Positions 33,426 through 40,427 of a stretch of DNA of 45,113 nucleotides are shown here, piece by piece (the stretch's first letter is position 1; the number at the start of each line of letters is the position of its first letter). Source of the stretch: JBMONI01 sp049324575 (GTDB taxonomy: Bacteria; Omnitrophota; Omnitrophia; Omnitrophales; Aquincolibacteriaceae). The notes under the pieces were generated by a model, which was given only the letters and a program-made list of their open reading frames with translations, did not search any database and had not been told where the DNA came from. The stretch is from the NCBI GenBank assembly GCA_049324575.1, contig JBMONI010000026.1, positions 1-45,113 on the forward strand. Direction: 5' to 3'. The position numbers and the translations under genes are program-made.

Positions 33426-35537
33426 TCATGCCCCCGTTCTGCGGATCCCCGGCGCCAAGGAAGCCCTCAGAAAAAGACCGGACAGAGCGTAAAAGAGGAA
33501 CACGACCAAAAGCAGGGCCTTGATCCCCAGCACGAACGACAGGCATTCCAGGACCCCTCCGACCGCCGCGCCGATCAGGTTCGAGCCGAGCGCGACCGGT
33601 TTGTGAGGCGTGCGCCTCAGCGAAAGGATAAAGATCGTCCCGGCAAAAAAGATCGGCAGGTTCAGGAGGACGGCACTCAGGACGGATTTCGTGAACATCC
33701 CGAAGCGGTTCAGGGCGTCCAGCGGGAAAAAATACAGGACGACGACGCAACCCAAGAGCAGTCCGTAAAGCCATCGAACGCTCAAGCCGGGCCGGAAATG
33801 CGCCAGGGCGTTGGCCAGCAGGATGATGATCAGAATGGCCGAGATGATATAGGCGTTGGCGATCCAGGTGGAGCCCCACAACAGCGCGCCTTTGCTGATG
33901 TTCTGGAACTCGAGCAGAAGGAACGCCGCTCCCAGGAAGAAAAAATGCAGGTCGAGCCCGCCCGCGGACCGGTCGATCAGCATCTGCTGGGTCACGAAGA
34001 TGAGAAAGAGGATGCAGACCCCCACCAGCAAATAGAGCATGGGGATCCTGCGCGCCTGCAGATACAGATACGGCCAGTCGTCGGTGGCCACCGTCTCGCG
34101 GCCCTCGTACTCGATCCGGGTCGACTCGATAAAACGCGCAAGCTCGGGATCGGCCTCAAGCCGCTCGCGGATCTTGCCCGCATCGTTGCCGGTCGCGAAC
34201 ATAACGGAGCCCCACACCGTCCCCACCAGGTCCTTGTAATGGGCCGTAAAAGAAAGGGGCGGCGTTCCGAACGTCTCTTCGAGCGTCCGGTAAAGCCGGT
34301 CTCCGATCCAGGGCTGGTTCGCGGCGAACGACACCGTCAGCACCCCGTCCTCTTTCAAAAGCCTTTTCACTTCCCGGAAACTTTCCGCCGTGTAGACATA
34401 ATGGTCGAGCCGCATATTGTTGTAATTCGAGCCCAGCGTATGCGAATCCAGCAGGCCGAAACTGATCACGTCATAGCGGTCCCGGCTTTTCTTGAAAAAA
34501 GCCCGGGCGTCGTCGACAAAAATGCGCACCCGCTCGTTCCGGTAAGGCTCTTCGGGATGGAGGGCGCGCCCGAGCTTGATGATGCCCGGGTCGATCTCGA
34601 CCGCGTCGATCGCGGCCGCGCCGCTTCGCAGGGCCGCCGCGACATCGTTACCGCCCCCCGAGCCCACGACGAGCACGTTCTCGCTCGACGCGGCGAGCCG
34701 GTACGGGATCATGTACTGGTTGAACCGCACCATGGTCTCGGGATAGTACGCCGGATAGCGCTTCGTGAATTCCTCGGAAAGGTCCGACAGGGACATGTAA
34801 TGCGTGTTGTTGACCTTCAGCACATAGCCGTTCTCGAGCAGGCGGTTCGTGTTGGGATAGATCTCCAGTTTCTGATAGGGGCTCCAGACCGTCAGCGGCG
34901 CTTTTTCGGAAAGCGACAGGGCGATCACGATCACGGTGACCGTCAAAAGGACGCCCCCGACGACGTAGCGCCTGCGGGGAAGGAAGAACGCGAGCAGGAA
35001 AAGGACCAGGGAGAACCAGATCCAGGGCGGAGTGAAAAAGAAGGAGCAGGCGTTGAAGAGCCAGATCCCCAGCAGGCTTCCCGCGATATTGACCGAATAA
35101 GCGGCGATGATGTTCGTGTGCTCGTCCATCAGTTTGCCGAAGATCTGCCCGAGCGGAACGAAAGCGGTCATGATCAGGAGAAAAAGGAAAAGCGTGAGCG
35201 TCAGGCCGTAGACCGAGGGCGTGAAGGAACCCGCCATCGCTTTCTGGTCCCAGATCACCGAGTCCGAGAAATGGCTGAGCGCGGCCGTGACGTTCTGCAG
35301 GGCGGGCGAATAGACGGCGAAGACGAAGAAGAGCAGGATCCCGGCCGTGATCAAAAGGTTCGCGGGCTTCGCGGAATAATAACAGCCGACCCCGATCCCG
35401 AGGAAACAGGCCAGGAGGACCAGATTGCTGAAATAGGCGAAGATCCTGATCTCCGTCGAGATCCATCGAATGAGGCAGATCTCCAGAAAAAGCATCGCCA
35501 CGCTGATCGCAAAAAGCTTAAGACCGTCTCGCTTCAT
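33426..35537 (-). CDS. Membrane protein with spermidine-synthase-like SAM domain
   Basis: Length 703 residues. N-terminal membrane bundle (about 6-210, roughly seven helices), a soluble spermidine-synthase-like domain (about 225-460) with the SAM motif VVGSGGGND (290-298) and acidic EIDPGII that follows, then a second membrane bundle (about 480-695). Proteins of this plan (membrane-spermidine-synthase-like) are widespread but mostly uncharacterised; a polyamine product is not proven, and the catalytic Asp pair of true SpeE should be checked. The ATG at 35537 overlaps the stop of the Cys-rich gene as ATGA, so the two are translated together. Confidence 0.85.
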   Translation of the reverse strand: MKRDGLKLFAISVAMLFLEICLIRWISTEIRIFAYFSNLVLLACFLGIGVGCYYSAKPANLLITAGILLFFVFAVYSPALQNVTAALSHFSDSVIWDQKAMAGSFTPSVYGLTLTLFLFLLIMTAFVPLGQIFGKLMDEHTNIIAAYSVNIAGSLLGIWLFNACSFFFTPPWIWFSLVLFLLAFFLPRRRYVVGGVLLTVTVIVIALSLSEKAPLTVWSPYQKLEIYPNTNRLLENGYVLKVNNTHYMSLSDLSEEFTKRYPAYYPETMVRFNQYMIPYRLAASSENVLVVGSGGGNDVAAALRSGAAAIDAVEIDPGIIKLGRALHPEEPYRNERVRIFVDDARAFFKKSRDRYDVISFGLLDSHTLGSNYNNMRLDHYVYTAESFREVKRLLKEDGVLTVSFAANQPWIGDRLYRTLEETFGTPPLSFTAHYKDLVGTVWGSVMFATGNDAGKIRERLEADPELARFIESTRIEYEGRETVATDDWPYLYLQARRIPMLYLLVGVCILFLIFVTQQMLIDRSAGGLDLHFFFLGAAFLLLEFQNISKGALLWGSTWIANAYIISAILIIILLANALAHFRPGLSVRWLYGLLLGCVVVLYFFPLDALNRFGMFTKSVLSAVLLNLPIFFAGTIFILSLRRTPHKPVALGSNLIGAAVGGVLECLSFVLGIKALLLVVFLFYALSGLFLRASLAPGIRRTGA

Positions 35538-35761
35538 TTTTCGCTCTCTTTCTTGCGCCGGGCCGCGGTGGGCCGGCCTCCGGCTGGGGCGGCCGGGGAC
35601 CGTCGGCGGCCGCGTGGTTGAGCCGTCCCGCAGGGAACAGGCTGGATCATCTTCACGCCCTGGCCTTCGAGCACGCACCCGCGCGCGAGCGGTTCGCAGA
35701 CCTTGCGGCGCCGCCGGCAGCGGCCTTCGTCCTCATGCGGACAACCCCAGGTCGTCGTCAC
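35534..35761 (-). CDS. Small Cys-rich protein (75 residues), unknown function
   Basis: The start is GTG at 35761 with AGGAGG exactly six bases upstream, 11 bases after the PPK2 stop; the stop overlaps the next gene as ATGA. Both flanks therefore argue for a real gene. The N-terminal half is a compact cluster C-x7-C-x6-C-x6-C (WGCPHEDEGRC, RRRRKVC, EPLARGC) with a His beside the first Cys, and a fifth Cys at VPCGT. That resembles a metal (Zn or Fe-S) binding fold; the C-terminal half is Arg/Pro/Ala-rich and likely disordered. No family recognised. Its place between PPK2 and the SpeE-like membrane protein suggests a shared task. Confidence 0.78.
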   Translation of the reverse strand: MTTTWGCPHEDEGRCRRRRKVCEPLARGCVLEGQGVKMIQPVPCGTAQPRGRRRSPAAPAGGRPTAARRKKESEK

Positions 35762-35772
35762 CCCGCCCCTCC

Positions 35773-36582
35773 TCAATAGACCGCGGGGACGAGATTGCGG
35801 GTCTTCAGTTTCGGACGGCGGTAGCCGGGGTCTTTCTGGCGCGGCGGAATGCGCAGTTTCTTGGAGGTCACATCTTTGTAGCGGAAGAGGGAAAGCAGAT
35901 GCGCCATGCAGTTGAGGCGCGCGCGCGCTTTGTTATCGGCGTCGACCTCGTACCACGGCGCGGCCTTGGTGCTCGTCGCTTCGATCATGCGGTCCTTGGC
36001 CCGGGAATAATCGACCCACCGCGCGCGGGCCTGGAGGTCCATCGGGCTCAGCTTCCAGCGCTTGGCGGGATTGCGAATCCGGTCCTGGAAACGCCGCTCC
36101 TGCTCTTCGTCGCTCACGGAAAACCAATATTTGACGAGCCGGATCCCCGAGCGGATGAGCATTTTCTCGAACTCCGGACACGAATGCAGGAACTCCCGGT
36201 ACTCGTCCTCGGTGCAGAACCCCATCACATGCTCGACGCCGGCGCGGTTGTACCAGCTGCGGTCGAAAAGCACGATCTCCCCCGCCGCCGGCAAATGCGC
36301 GGCGTAGCGCTGGAAATACCACTGGGTCTTCTCCTTGTCGGTCGGCGTGCCGAGAGCGACCACGCGCACAATACGAGGATTGGTGCGGGCCGAGATCCTC
36401 TTGATCGTGCCCCCCTTCCCGGCCGCGTCGCGCCCCTCGAAGATCACCACGACCTTCAGGCCCTTCACGCGCACCCACTCCTGGAGCTTCACCATCTCTT
36501 CCTGAAGACGCTCCATTTCCTTCTTGAAAAATTTCTTCTTTTTCTTCTCTTTTTTCTCTTTCTTATCTTTCTTTTTTCCCAT
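35773..36582 (-). CDS. ppk2: Polyphosphate kinase 2
   Basis: Length 269 residues. Walker A GRDAAGKGG (50-58), family block ALGTPTDKEKTQWYFQRY, Walker B-type VLFDRSWYNRAGVEHVMGF (104-122). PPK2 enzymes use polyphosphate to phosphorylate nucleoside mono- or diphosphates; the class (ADP or AMP) cannot be settled here. The first 21 residues are almost all Lys and Glu, an unusual basic tail that could bind polyphosphate. ATG 36582 with AAGGAG nine bases upstream. It starts the unit of the Cys-rich, SpeE-like and 59-residue genes. Confidence 0.92.
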   Translation of the reverse strand: MGKKKDKKEKKEKKKKKFFKKEMERLQEEMVKLQEWVRVKGLKVVVIFEGRDAAGKGGTIKRISARTNPRIVRVVALGTPTDKEKTQWYFQRYAAHLPAAGEIVLFDRSWYNRAGVEHVMGFCTEDEYREFLHSCPEFEKMLIRSGIRLVKYWFSVSDEEQERRFQDRIRNPAKRWKLSPMDLQARARWVDYSRAKDRMIEATSTKAAPWYEVDADNKARARLNCMAHLLSLFRYKDVTSKKLRIPPRQKDPGYRRPKLKTRNLVPAVY

Positions 36583-36690
36583 AAGACCGCTCTCCTTTAT
36601 CTTTTAGCCCTCTACTATCCTACTGTCATACCGCCATACTTTATACTCTTCTTCCTTCTGGCTTAATCACTTACAAACAGGCCTTAGTTT

Positions 36691-36750
36691 AAGTAGGGCA
36701 CACTTAAGTGTGCCCTGCTTTATCAAACACCGGAGGTTTGATGAAGGTGC
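36691..36750. repeat. Palindromic intergenic repeat, copy A
   Basis: Contains the perfect 20-base palindrome gggcacacttaagtgtgccc at 36696-36715 (near-palindrome over 36691-36720), directly followed by a second hairpin repeat at 36721-36750 (atcaaacaccggaggtttgat, then gaaggtgc). Both elements recur in copy B. It is in the gap between the cytosine deaminase and PPK2 genes. No T-tract follows on the minus strand, so a classic terminator is not supported. Confidence 0.85.
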
Positions 36751-36770
36751 TTTTGTTATCCCTCTAGGCC

Positions 36771-37223
36771 CTAACCCTCTTCCCCGATGTCTTCGTTCCA
36801 AAGCTCGGGGTGCTGGGCGATGAAATCGCGCATGAGCTTTTTACATTCGGCGGAATCAAGATTGATCAGGGTAACGCCACGAGCCTGCGAATACTCCTCC
36901 GGTCCACGGAAGGTTTCGTTCTCACCGATCACGACTACAGGAATCTTGTACAAGAGAATGGTGCCCGTACACATATCGCAGGGAGAAAGCGTGGAATAAA
37001 GCGTGCATTGGCGGTAATCCAAAGCGCCGAGACGCCCTGCATTCTCGAGGCAATCCATTTCTGCATGGAGGATCGCCGACTTTTTCTGAACGCGCCGGTT
37101 GTGCCCGCGCCCGAAGATCTTCCCGTCTTTGACAAGGACTGAACCGATGGGAATGCCGCCCTCAGCCAGCCCTTGCCGAGCCTCCTCGATCGCGGCCTTC
37201 ATGAAGCGTTCGTGCTCGCTCAT
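36771..37223 (-). CDS. Cytosine deaminase, fungal FCY1-like
   Basis: Length 150 residues, cytidine-deaminase superfamily. Zn ligands H53, C82, C85 and proton-shuttling E55 are in HAE and LSPCDMC. Beyond the core it matches yeast FCY1 in regions that shape the pocket: RGHNRR (N42), TLSPCDMCTGTI, VIGENETFRG with F105, CKKLMRDFI, and the C-terminal lid W142-x2-DIGE. FCY1 turns cytosine into uracil. TadA or guanine deaminase are alternatives but lack this C-terminus. The ATG at 37223 has a -10-like TAGAAT six bases before it and no Shine-Dalgarno. Confidence 0.85.
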   Translation of the reverse strand: MSEHERFMKAAIEEARQGLAEGGIPIGSVLVKDGKIFGRGHNRRVQKKSAILHAEMDCLENAGRLGALDYRQCTLYSTLSPCDMCTGTILLYKIPVVVIGENETFRGPEEYSQARGVTLINLDSAECKKLMRDFIAQHPELWNEDIGEEG

Positions 37224-37229
37224 GCGTCC

Positions 37230-37235
37230 ATTCTA
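37230..37235 (-). promoter_or_regulatory. -10 box of the cytosine deaminase gene, 6 bases before ATG
   Basis: Minus-strand TAGAAT at 37230-37235; six bases separate it from the ATG at 37223. This distance places transcription start at the ATG, so the mRNA is predicted to be leaderless. No good -35 seen. Confidence 0.5.
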
Positions 37236-37269
37236 TCGCACCAGGCCCCGTTCGGCTTCCCTTAATTTT

Positions 37270-37286
37270 CCGCACCCCCCGTGCGG
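37270..37286. repeat. GC hairpin downstream of the flavin-reductase gene
   Basis: CCGCAC (37270-37275), a five-C loop, then GTGCGG (37281-37286): a perfect 6-pair stem in the gap between the flavin-reductase-like gene and the deaminase. It could slow transcription, but no U-tract follows on the minus strand. Confidence 0.5.
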
Positions 37287-37294
37287 CGGCCCTC

Positions 37295-37831
37295 TTATTT
37301 CATCTTCGACCGGGTCCGGATCCGGGTCCCGCCCGTCATGAACATGCCTTTGCCGAGATGGCGGAACGTGTCGGTGGCCTTCTGCTTCGGATCGATCCAG
37401 GCCCGCACCACTTTGCCGATAAAAAAATTGTACCGCGCCGCAAGCGCCTGATGGACGACCTTGCACTCGAGGTTCGCGTAACACTCGGCGATCATGGGCG
37501 CCTTCACGCACGAAGCACGGACGGGCGTCAGGCCGAAGGCCCTGAACTTATCCACGGTCCGCCCCGAGTGATTGCCGCACGCCACGGCCTGCCCGAGAAG
37601 CCGGGCGGTCGGGATATTGATCACGCATTCGCGGGTCCTTTTCAGAACGCGGAAGGTATGGCTTTGGTCGCCGATCACAAGCCCCACAAGAGGCGGGCTG
37701 AAATCGATCATGGTATGCCAGGACATCGTCATAATGTTCGGCCGACCTCCGAGCGCAGTCGAGATCATCACCACCGCGCCCGGCTCCAGCAGGCGGTAGA
37801 CCTCGGATAAGGGAAATGCTTTCTTCGCCAT
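37295..37831 (-). CDS. Flavin reductase-like domain protein
   Basis: Length 178 residues, FMN-binding split-barrel (flavoredoxin-like) family. The core is VVMISTALGGRPNIMTMSWHTMIDFSPPLVGLVIGDQSHTFRVLKRTRECVINIP (with the usual beta-barrel pattern), and two or three Cys follow (GNHSGR.., SCVKAP, ECYANLEC). These proteins bind FMN and act in redox, as flavoredoxin or an FMN reductase. No partner oxygenase is nearby, so the role is open. ATG 37831 has GAGGAG nine bases upstream. Confidence 0.8.
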   Translation of the reverse strand: MAKKAFPLSEVYRLLEPGAVVMISTALGGRPNIMTMSWHTMIDFSPPLVGLVIGDQSHTFRVLKRTRECVINIPTARLLGQAVACGNHSGRTVDKFRAFGLTPVRASCVKAPMIAECYANLECKVVHQALAARYNFFIGKVVRAWIDPKQKATDTFRHLGKGMFMTGGTRIRTRSKMK

Positions 37832-37874
37832 AAGCTTCGCTCTCCTCTTCGTCACGGAACCTTTCTTCTTCCTT

Positions 37875-37978
37875 TAATCAAACCCCGGGGGTTGGATGGA
37901 GGTGCAGTTCGCTGAAATGGGTCGGTCCGTTTAAATTCTACCCCTCGAAGTAGGGCACACTTAAGTGTGTCCTACCTT
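37875..37978. repeat. Palindromic intergenic repeat, copy B
   Basis: Holds the same two elements as copy A: a CCCCGGGG-centred hairpin with the trailing gaggtgc (37875-37904; atcaaaccccgggggttggat) and aagtagggcacacttaag continued by tgtgtcctac (37948-37973; one G-T mismatch pair). It lies between the nfu gene and the flavin-reductase-like gene. The rest of the gap also contains a two-unit heptamer fragment (37999-38012). Confidence 0.8.
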
Positions 37979-38020
37979 AGTATGCCCGACCTTAATGTCG
38001 CTAATCGCTAATGGCTTTTT

Positions 38021-38587
38021 TTAAGCTTGTTCGACGCGCTGAACTTCGGGGACGAGGCTCGAGAGGACTTTTTCGATGCCGGATTTCAGCGTGGCAATGG
38101 CGCTCGGGCAGGTGGAGCAGGCCCCCTGGAGCGTGAGACGGACCGTGCCTTCGGCAAATCCCCGGAAGACGACATCGCCCCCGTCGCGCTGGACGGCCGG
38201 GCGCACGTACTGTTCGAGGACGCCGAGAATGCGCTGTTCGACCTCGGTCGATGCGGGAGCATGCGCGGCCTCTTCGCCCGCCGCGTTCCCCCCTCCCCGA
38301 GCACAATATTCGGTCACGACGCGGGTCACGGGGCCGATCAAAGCCCCCCAGGTCTCGACCTCCGCAGCACGCGTTACTGTCACGAAATCGCGCCCCACAA
38401 GCACGCTTTCGACCTTGCCCAGCGCAAAGATCGAAGCCGCAAGCGGCGAGCGGTGGACGGCCTCTTCGCGGGATTGGGCGAAAACGCTCGGCCCCCGCAG
38501 GAGCACGCGATTGACGTTGAATTTAAGCGAACGCGGATTAGGCGTGAACTCGGTCTTGATCTCGATGGAAGGTTCGGCAGCGTTCAT
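38021..38587 (-). CDS. Nfu-type Fe-S scaffold/carrier (Nfu N-terminal domain plus NifU C-domain)
   Basis: Length 188 residues. Residues 8-78 are the Nfu N-terminal domain (TPNPRSLKFNVNRVLL...SPLAASIFALG.VESVLVGRDFVTVT, as in mitochondrial NFU1). Residues 115-185 are the NifU C-terminal domain with the cluster-binding C157-x2-C160 (ACSTCPSA). It carries [4Fe-4S] clusters to client enzymes; MqnC and TrpS in this window would be clients in general, though nothing links them. A frame upstream is antisense-like and rejected. ATG 38587 has no Shine-Dalgarno but a -10 six bases away. Confidence 0.92.
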   Translation of the reverse strand: MNAAEPSIEIKTEFTPNPRSLKFNVNRVLLRGPSVFAQSREEAVHRSPLAASIFALGKVESVLVGRDFVTVTRAAEVETWGALIGPVTRVVTEYCARGGGNAAGEEAAHAPASTEVEQRILGVLEQYVRPAVQRDGGDVVFRGFAEGTVRLTLQGACSTCPSAIATLKSGIEKVLSSLVPEVQRVEQA

Positions 38588-38593
38588 GGCATC

Positions 38594-38599
38594 AGTGTA
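38594..38599 (-). promoter_or_regulatory. -10 box of the nfu gene, 6 bases before ATG
   Basis: Minus-strand TACACT with TG in the extended position (TGCTACACT) at 38594-38599, in the 37-base gap after the acyl-CoA dehydrogenase. Same spacing as the deaminase gene, so a leaderless transcript is predicted. The expected -35 region reads GGGCTG, a poor match. Confidence 0.5.
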
Positions 38600-38624
38600 G
38601 CACAGGAATCCAGCGGCAGCCCGC

Positions 38625-40394
38625 TCAAAAATCGGCGATGTCGCGCTCGAGCCATTCGTACCGGGAGGCCAGCACCTCGCGGCCGGTTTCTGCCAGAGCG
38701 CGCGTTCCTTTCGCCCCGAGAAGGCGGAAGGCATCTGCGACCTCCCCGCGGGTCTTGTGGCAGAAAACAGAAGCCAGATGGACGGCGCTTTCCCGGTCCA
38801 CTTCCGAGACCGCCCGGGCGCACACCACCGCCATCGCGAAAAGCCCCGCCGCAATATCAGCCACGGCCGCGAGCGCGCGCTGGCGTCCCTCGAGCCGGGA
38901 ACCATGACGGAAGATCAGCCCGCCCATTTTTCCGCGCAGCGCCCTAGCCGAGCGCGTGATGAATGCCGCGTGGCCGGCGAGTTCACCCGGAAGCTTCGGG
39001 CCCAGGCGGCCCAGCGGACAACCCGCCCCATAAAAACGGAGCAGTCCGAAAAAGGCGCTTACGCGGTCGCCGAAACTTTTTCCTTTGCCCAGCACAGCCC
39101 GCAGTTGCTCGCCATGCGAAGCAAATCCCTCCCTTGCAATAAAAAGCCGGAGGATCTGGCTTGTTCCTTCAAGAAGCGTACCTGCGCGCGCATCCCTCAG
39201 CATACGTTCGGCCGGAAAGACCCGTTCACCGCGCCGCCTGAGCGAAGCCGCCGTTTCGTAGCCGCGGCCGCCCCGGACCTGGAGCGCTTGCTCCACCGCC
39301 GCCAGCGACCGCTCGGTGCAGAAAAGTTTGGCCAGGGCCGCCGTCAGGCGGATCTCCGGCGAAGCGCGGTCCGCCGCCAGGCTCGCCCATCGGCTCACCG
39401 CGTCGGCAGCGAAGGCGTCGGCCGCCATGTCTCCGAGCCGGCAGGCCACTGTTTCAAACTGGCCGATCTTCGAACCCATTTGCGCGCGTTCGCCGGCCCA
39501 CAGGCGCGACATCTGAAGCGCGCGTTTGGCCCCGCCCGCCGCCGCGGCCGCCATGGTGAGACGCCCGTAGTTCAGGGTTTCGAACGCCACGCGCAATCCC
39601 TTGCCTTCGGGACCGACCAGATTCTCGCGCGGGACCCTCACGTCCCGGAACCGCACCGTCCCGTTCTGAATGCCGCGCATGCCCATGAATTCCAGGCGCT
39701 CGCGCGGCTCGACACCGGGCATGGAACGTTCGACGAGAAAAGCCGAAAGGCGGTCCTCGCCGGCCGCTTCGGCCGAAGGCGTTCGCGCCACGACAAGAAG
39801 GATCTCGGCTTCGGGACCGTTGGTGACGTAAAGTTTCTCGCCGCTCAGCGTGAAGGTCTTCCCGTCGGCCGAAGGAACGGCCGTCGTGCGCATGGCTTTG
39901 GGATCGCTCCCCGCGCCGGCCTCCGTCAACGCGAACGCCGACACCGTCCCGGTCCGAAATCGCGGCAGGTATTTACGTTTCTGCTCTTCGGTCCCGAAAA
40001 GCAGAAGCGGCTGCGGGACGCCGATCGACTGGTGGGCCGAGAGGAAAACAGCCGTCGACGCGCAATAACTCGCGATGAAATGGATGATGCGGTCATAACT
40101 GCGTTGGGAGAATCCGAGCCCCCCGTATTCCTTGGGAATCCGGAGAGCGAAACAGCCGAGACGCGCGAGCGCCGTACGCGCGGAGGAAGGAATTTGTCCG
40201 CTTCGGTCGACCTCGTCGGGATCGAGTTCGGCGCGCAGGACGCGCTCGAGCTCGGCCAAAAAGGCGCCGGTCCCCTCTTCGACCTCGGACGGTTCTTCAG
40301 GAAACGGAAGCAGGGCGCTCCAGTTCACGCGGCCTTCGAAAAGGCCGGCGGTGAATTCGGCGCAGGCGGTTTGTTCGCGTCGAGCGGCTTCCAT
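38625..40394 (-). CDS. Acyl-CoA dehydrogenase, long-chain (VLCAD-like) type
   Basis: Length 589 residues, longer than the ~380 of short and medium-chain members and like VLCAD/ACAD9. The FAD/acyl sites include AFALTEAGAGSDPKAM, LSGEKLYVTNG, MGMRGIQNG and QVRGGRGYE; the catalytic Glu is E409 in LEGTSQILRLF. The C-terminal 170 residues form the extra helical domain of the long enzymes. It dehydrogenates acyl-CoA. No thiolase, crotonase or electron-transfer flavoprotein gene is nearby, so beta-oxidation in the locus is not shown. Start ATG 40394; gap of 33 bases after rlmI. Confidence 0.9.
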   Translation of the reverse strand: MEAARREQTACAEFTAGLFEGRVNWSALLPFPEEPSEVEEGTGAFLAELERVLRAELDPDEVDRSGQIPSSARTALARLGCFALRIPKEYGGLGFSQRSYDRIIHFIASYCASTAVFLSAHQSIGVPQPLLLFGTEEQKRKYLPRFRTGTVSAFALTEAGAGSDPKAMRTTAVPSADGKTFTLSGEKLYVTNGPEAEILLVVARTPSAEAAGEDRLSAFLVERSMPGVEPRERLEFMGMRGIQNGTVRFRDVRVPRENLVGPEGKGLRVAFETLNYGRLTMAAAAAGGAKRALQMSRLWAGERAQMGSKIGQFETVACRLGDMAADAFAADAVSRWASLAADRASPEIRLTAALAKLFCTERSLAAVEQALQVRGGRGYETAASLRRRGERVFPAERMLRDARAGTLLEGTSQILRLFIAREGFASHGEQLRAVLGKGKSFGDRVSAFFGLLRFYGAGCPLGRLGPKLPGELAGHAAFITRSARALRGKMGGLIFRHGSRLEGRQRALAAVADIAAGLFAMAVVCARAVSEVDRESAVHLASVFCHKTRGEVADAFRLLGAKGTRALAETGREVLASRYEWLERDIADF

Positions 40395-40427
40395 CGGCGT
40401 TTCACGTTCCCAAGGACGGCGTCCGGC

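Noticed and set aside
33162..35621. An 819-residue open frame on the plus strand opposite the SpeE-like gene
   Set aside because: Composition is Arg/Asp/Gln-rich in the pattern of a shadow frame and the opposite strand shows clear membrane helices and a SAM motif.
36691..36752. Reading the palindrome before ppk2 as an intrinsic terminator
   Set aside because: No run of T follows the stem on the minus strand, and the element recurs in other gaps as a repeat family.
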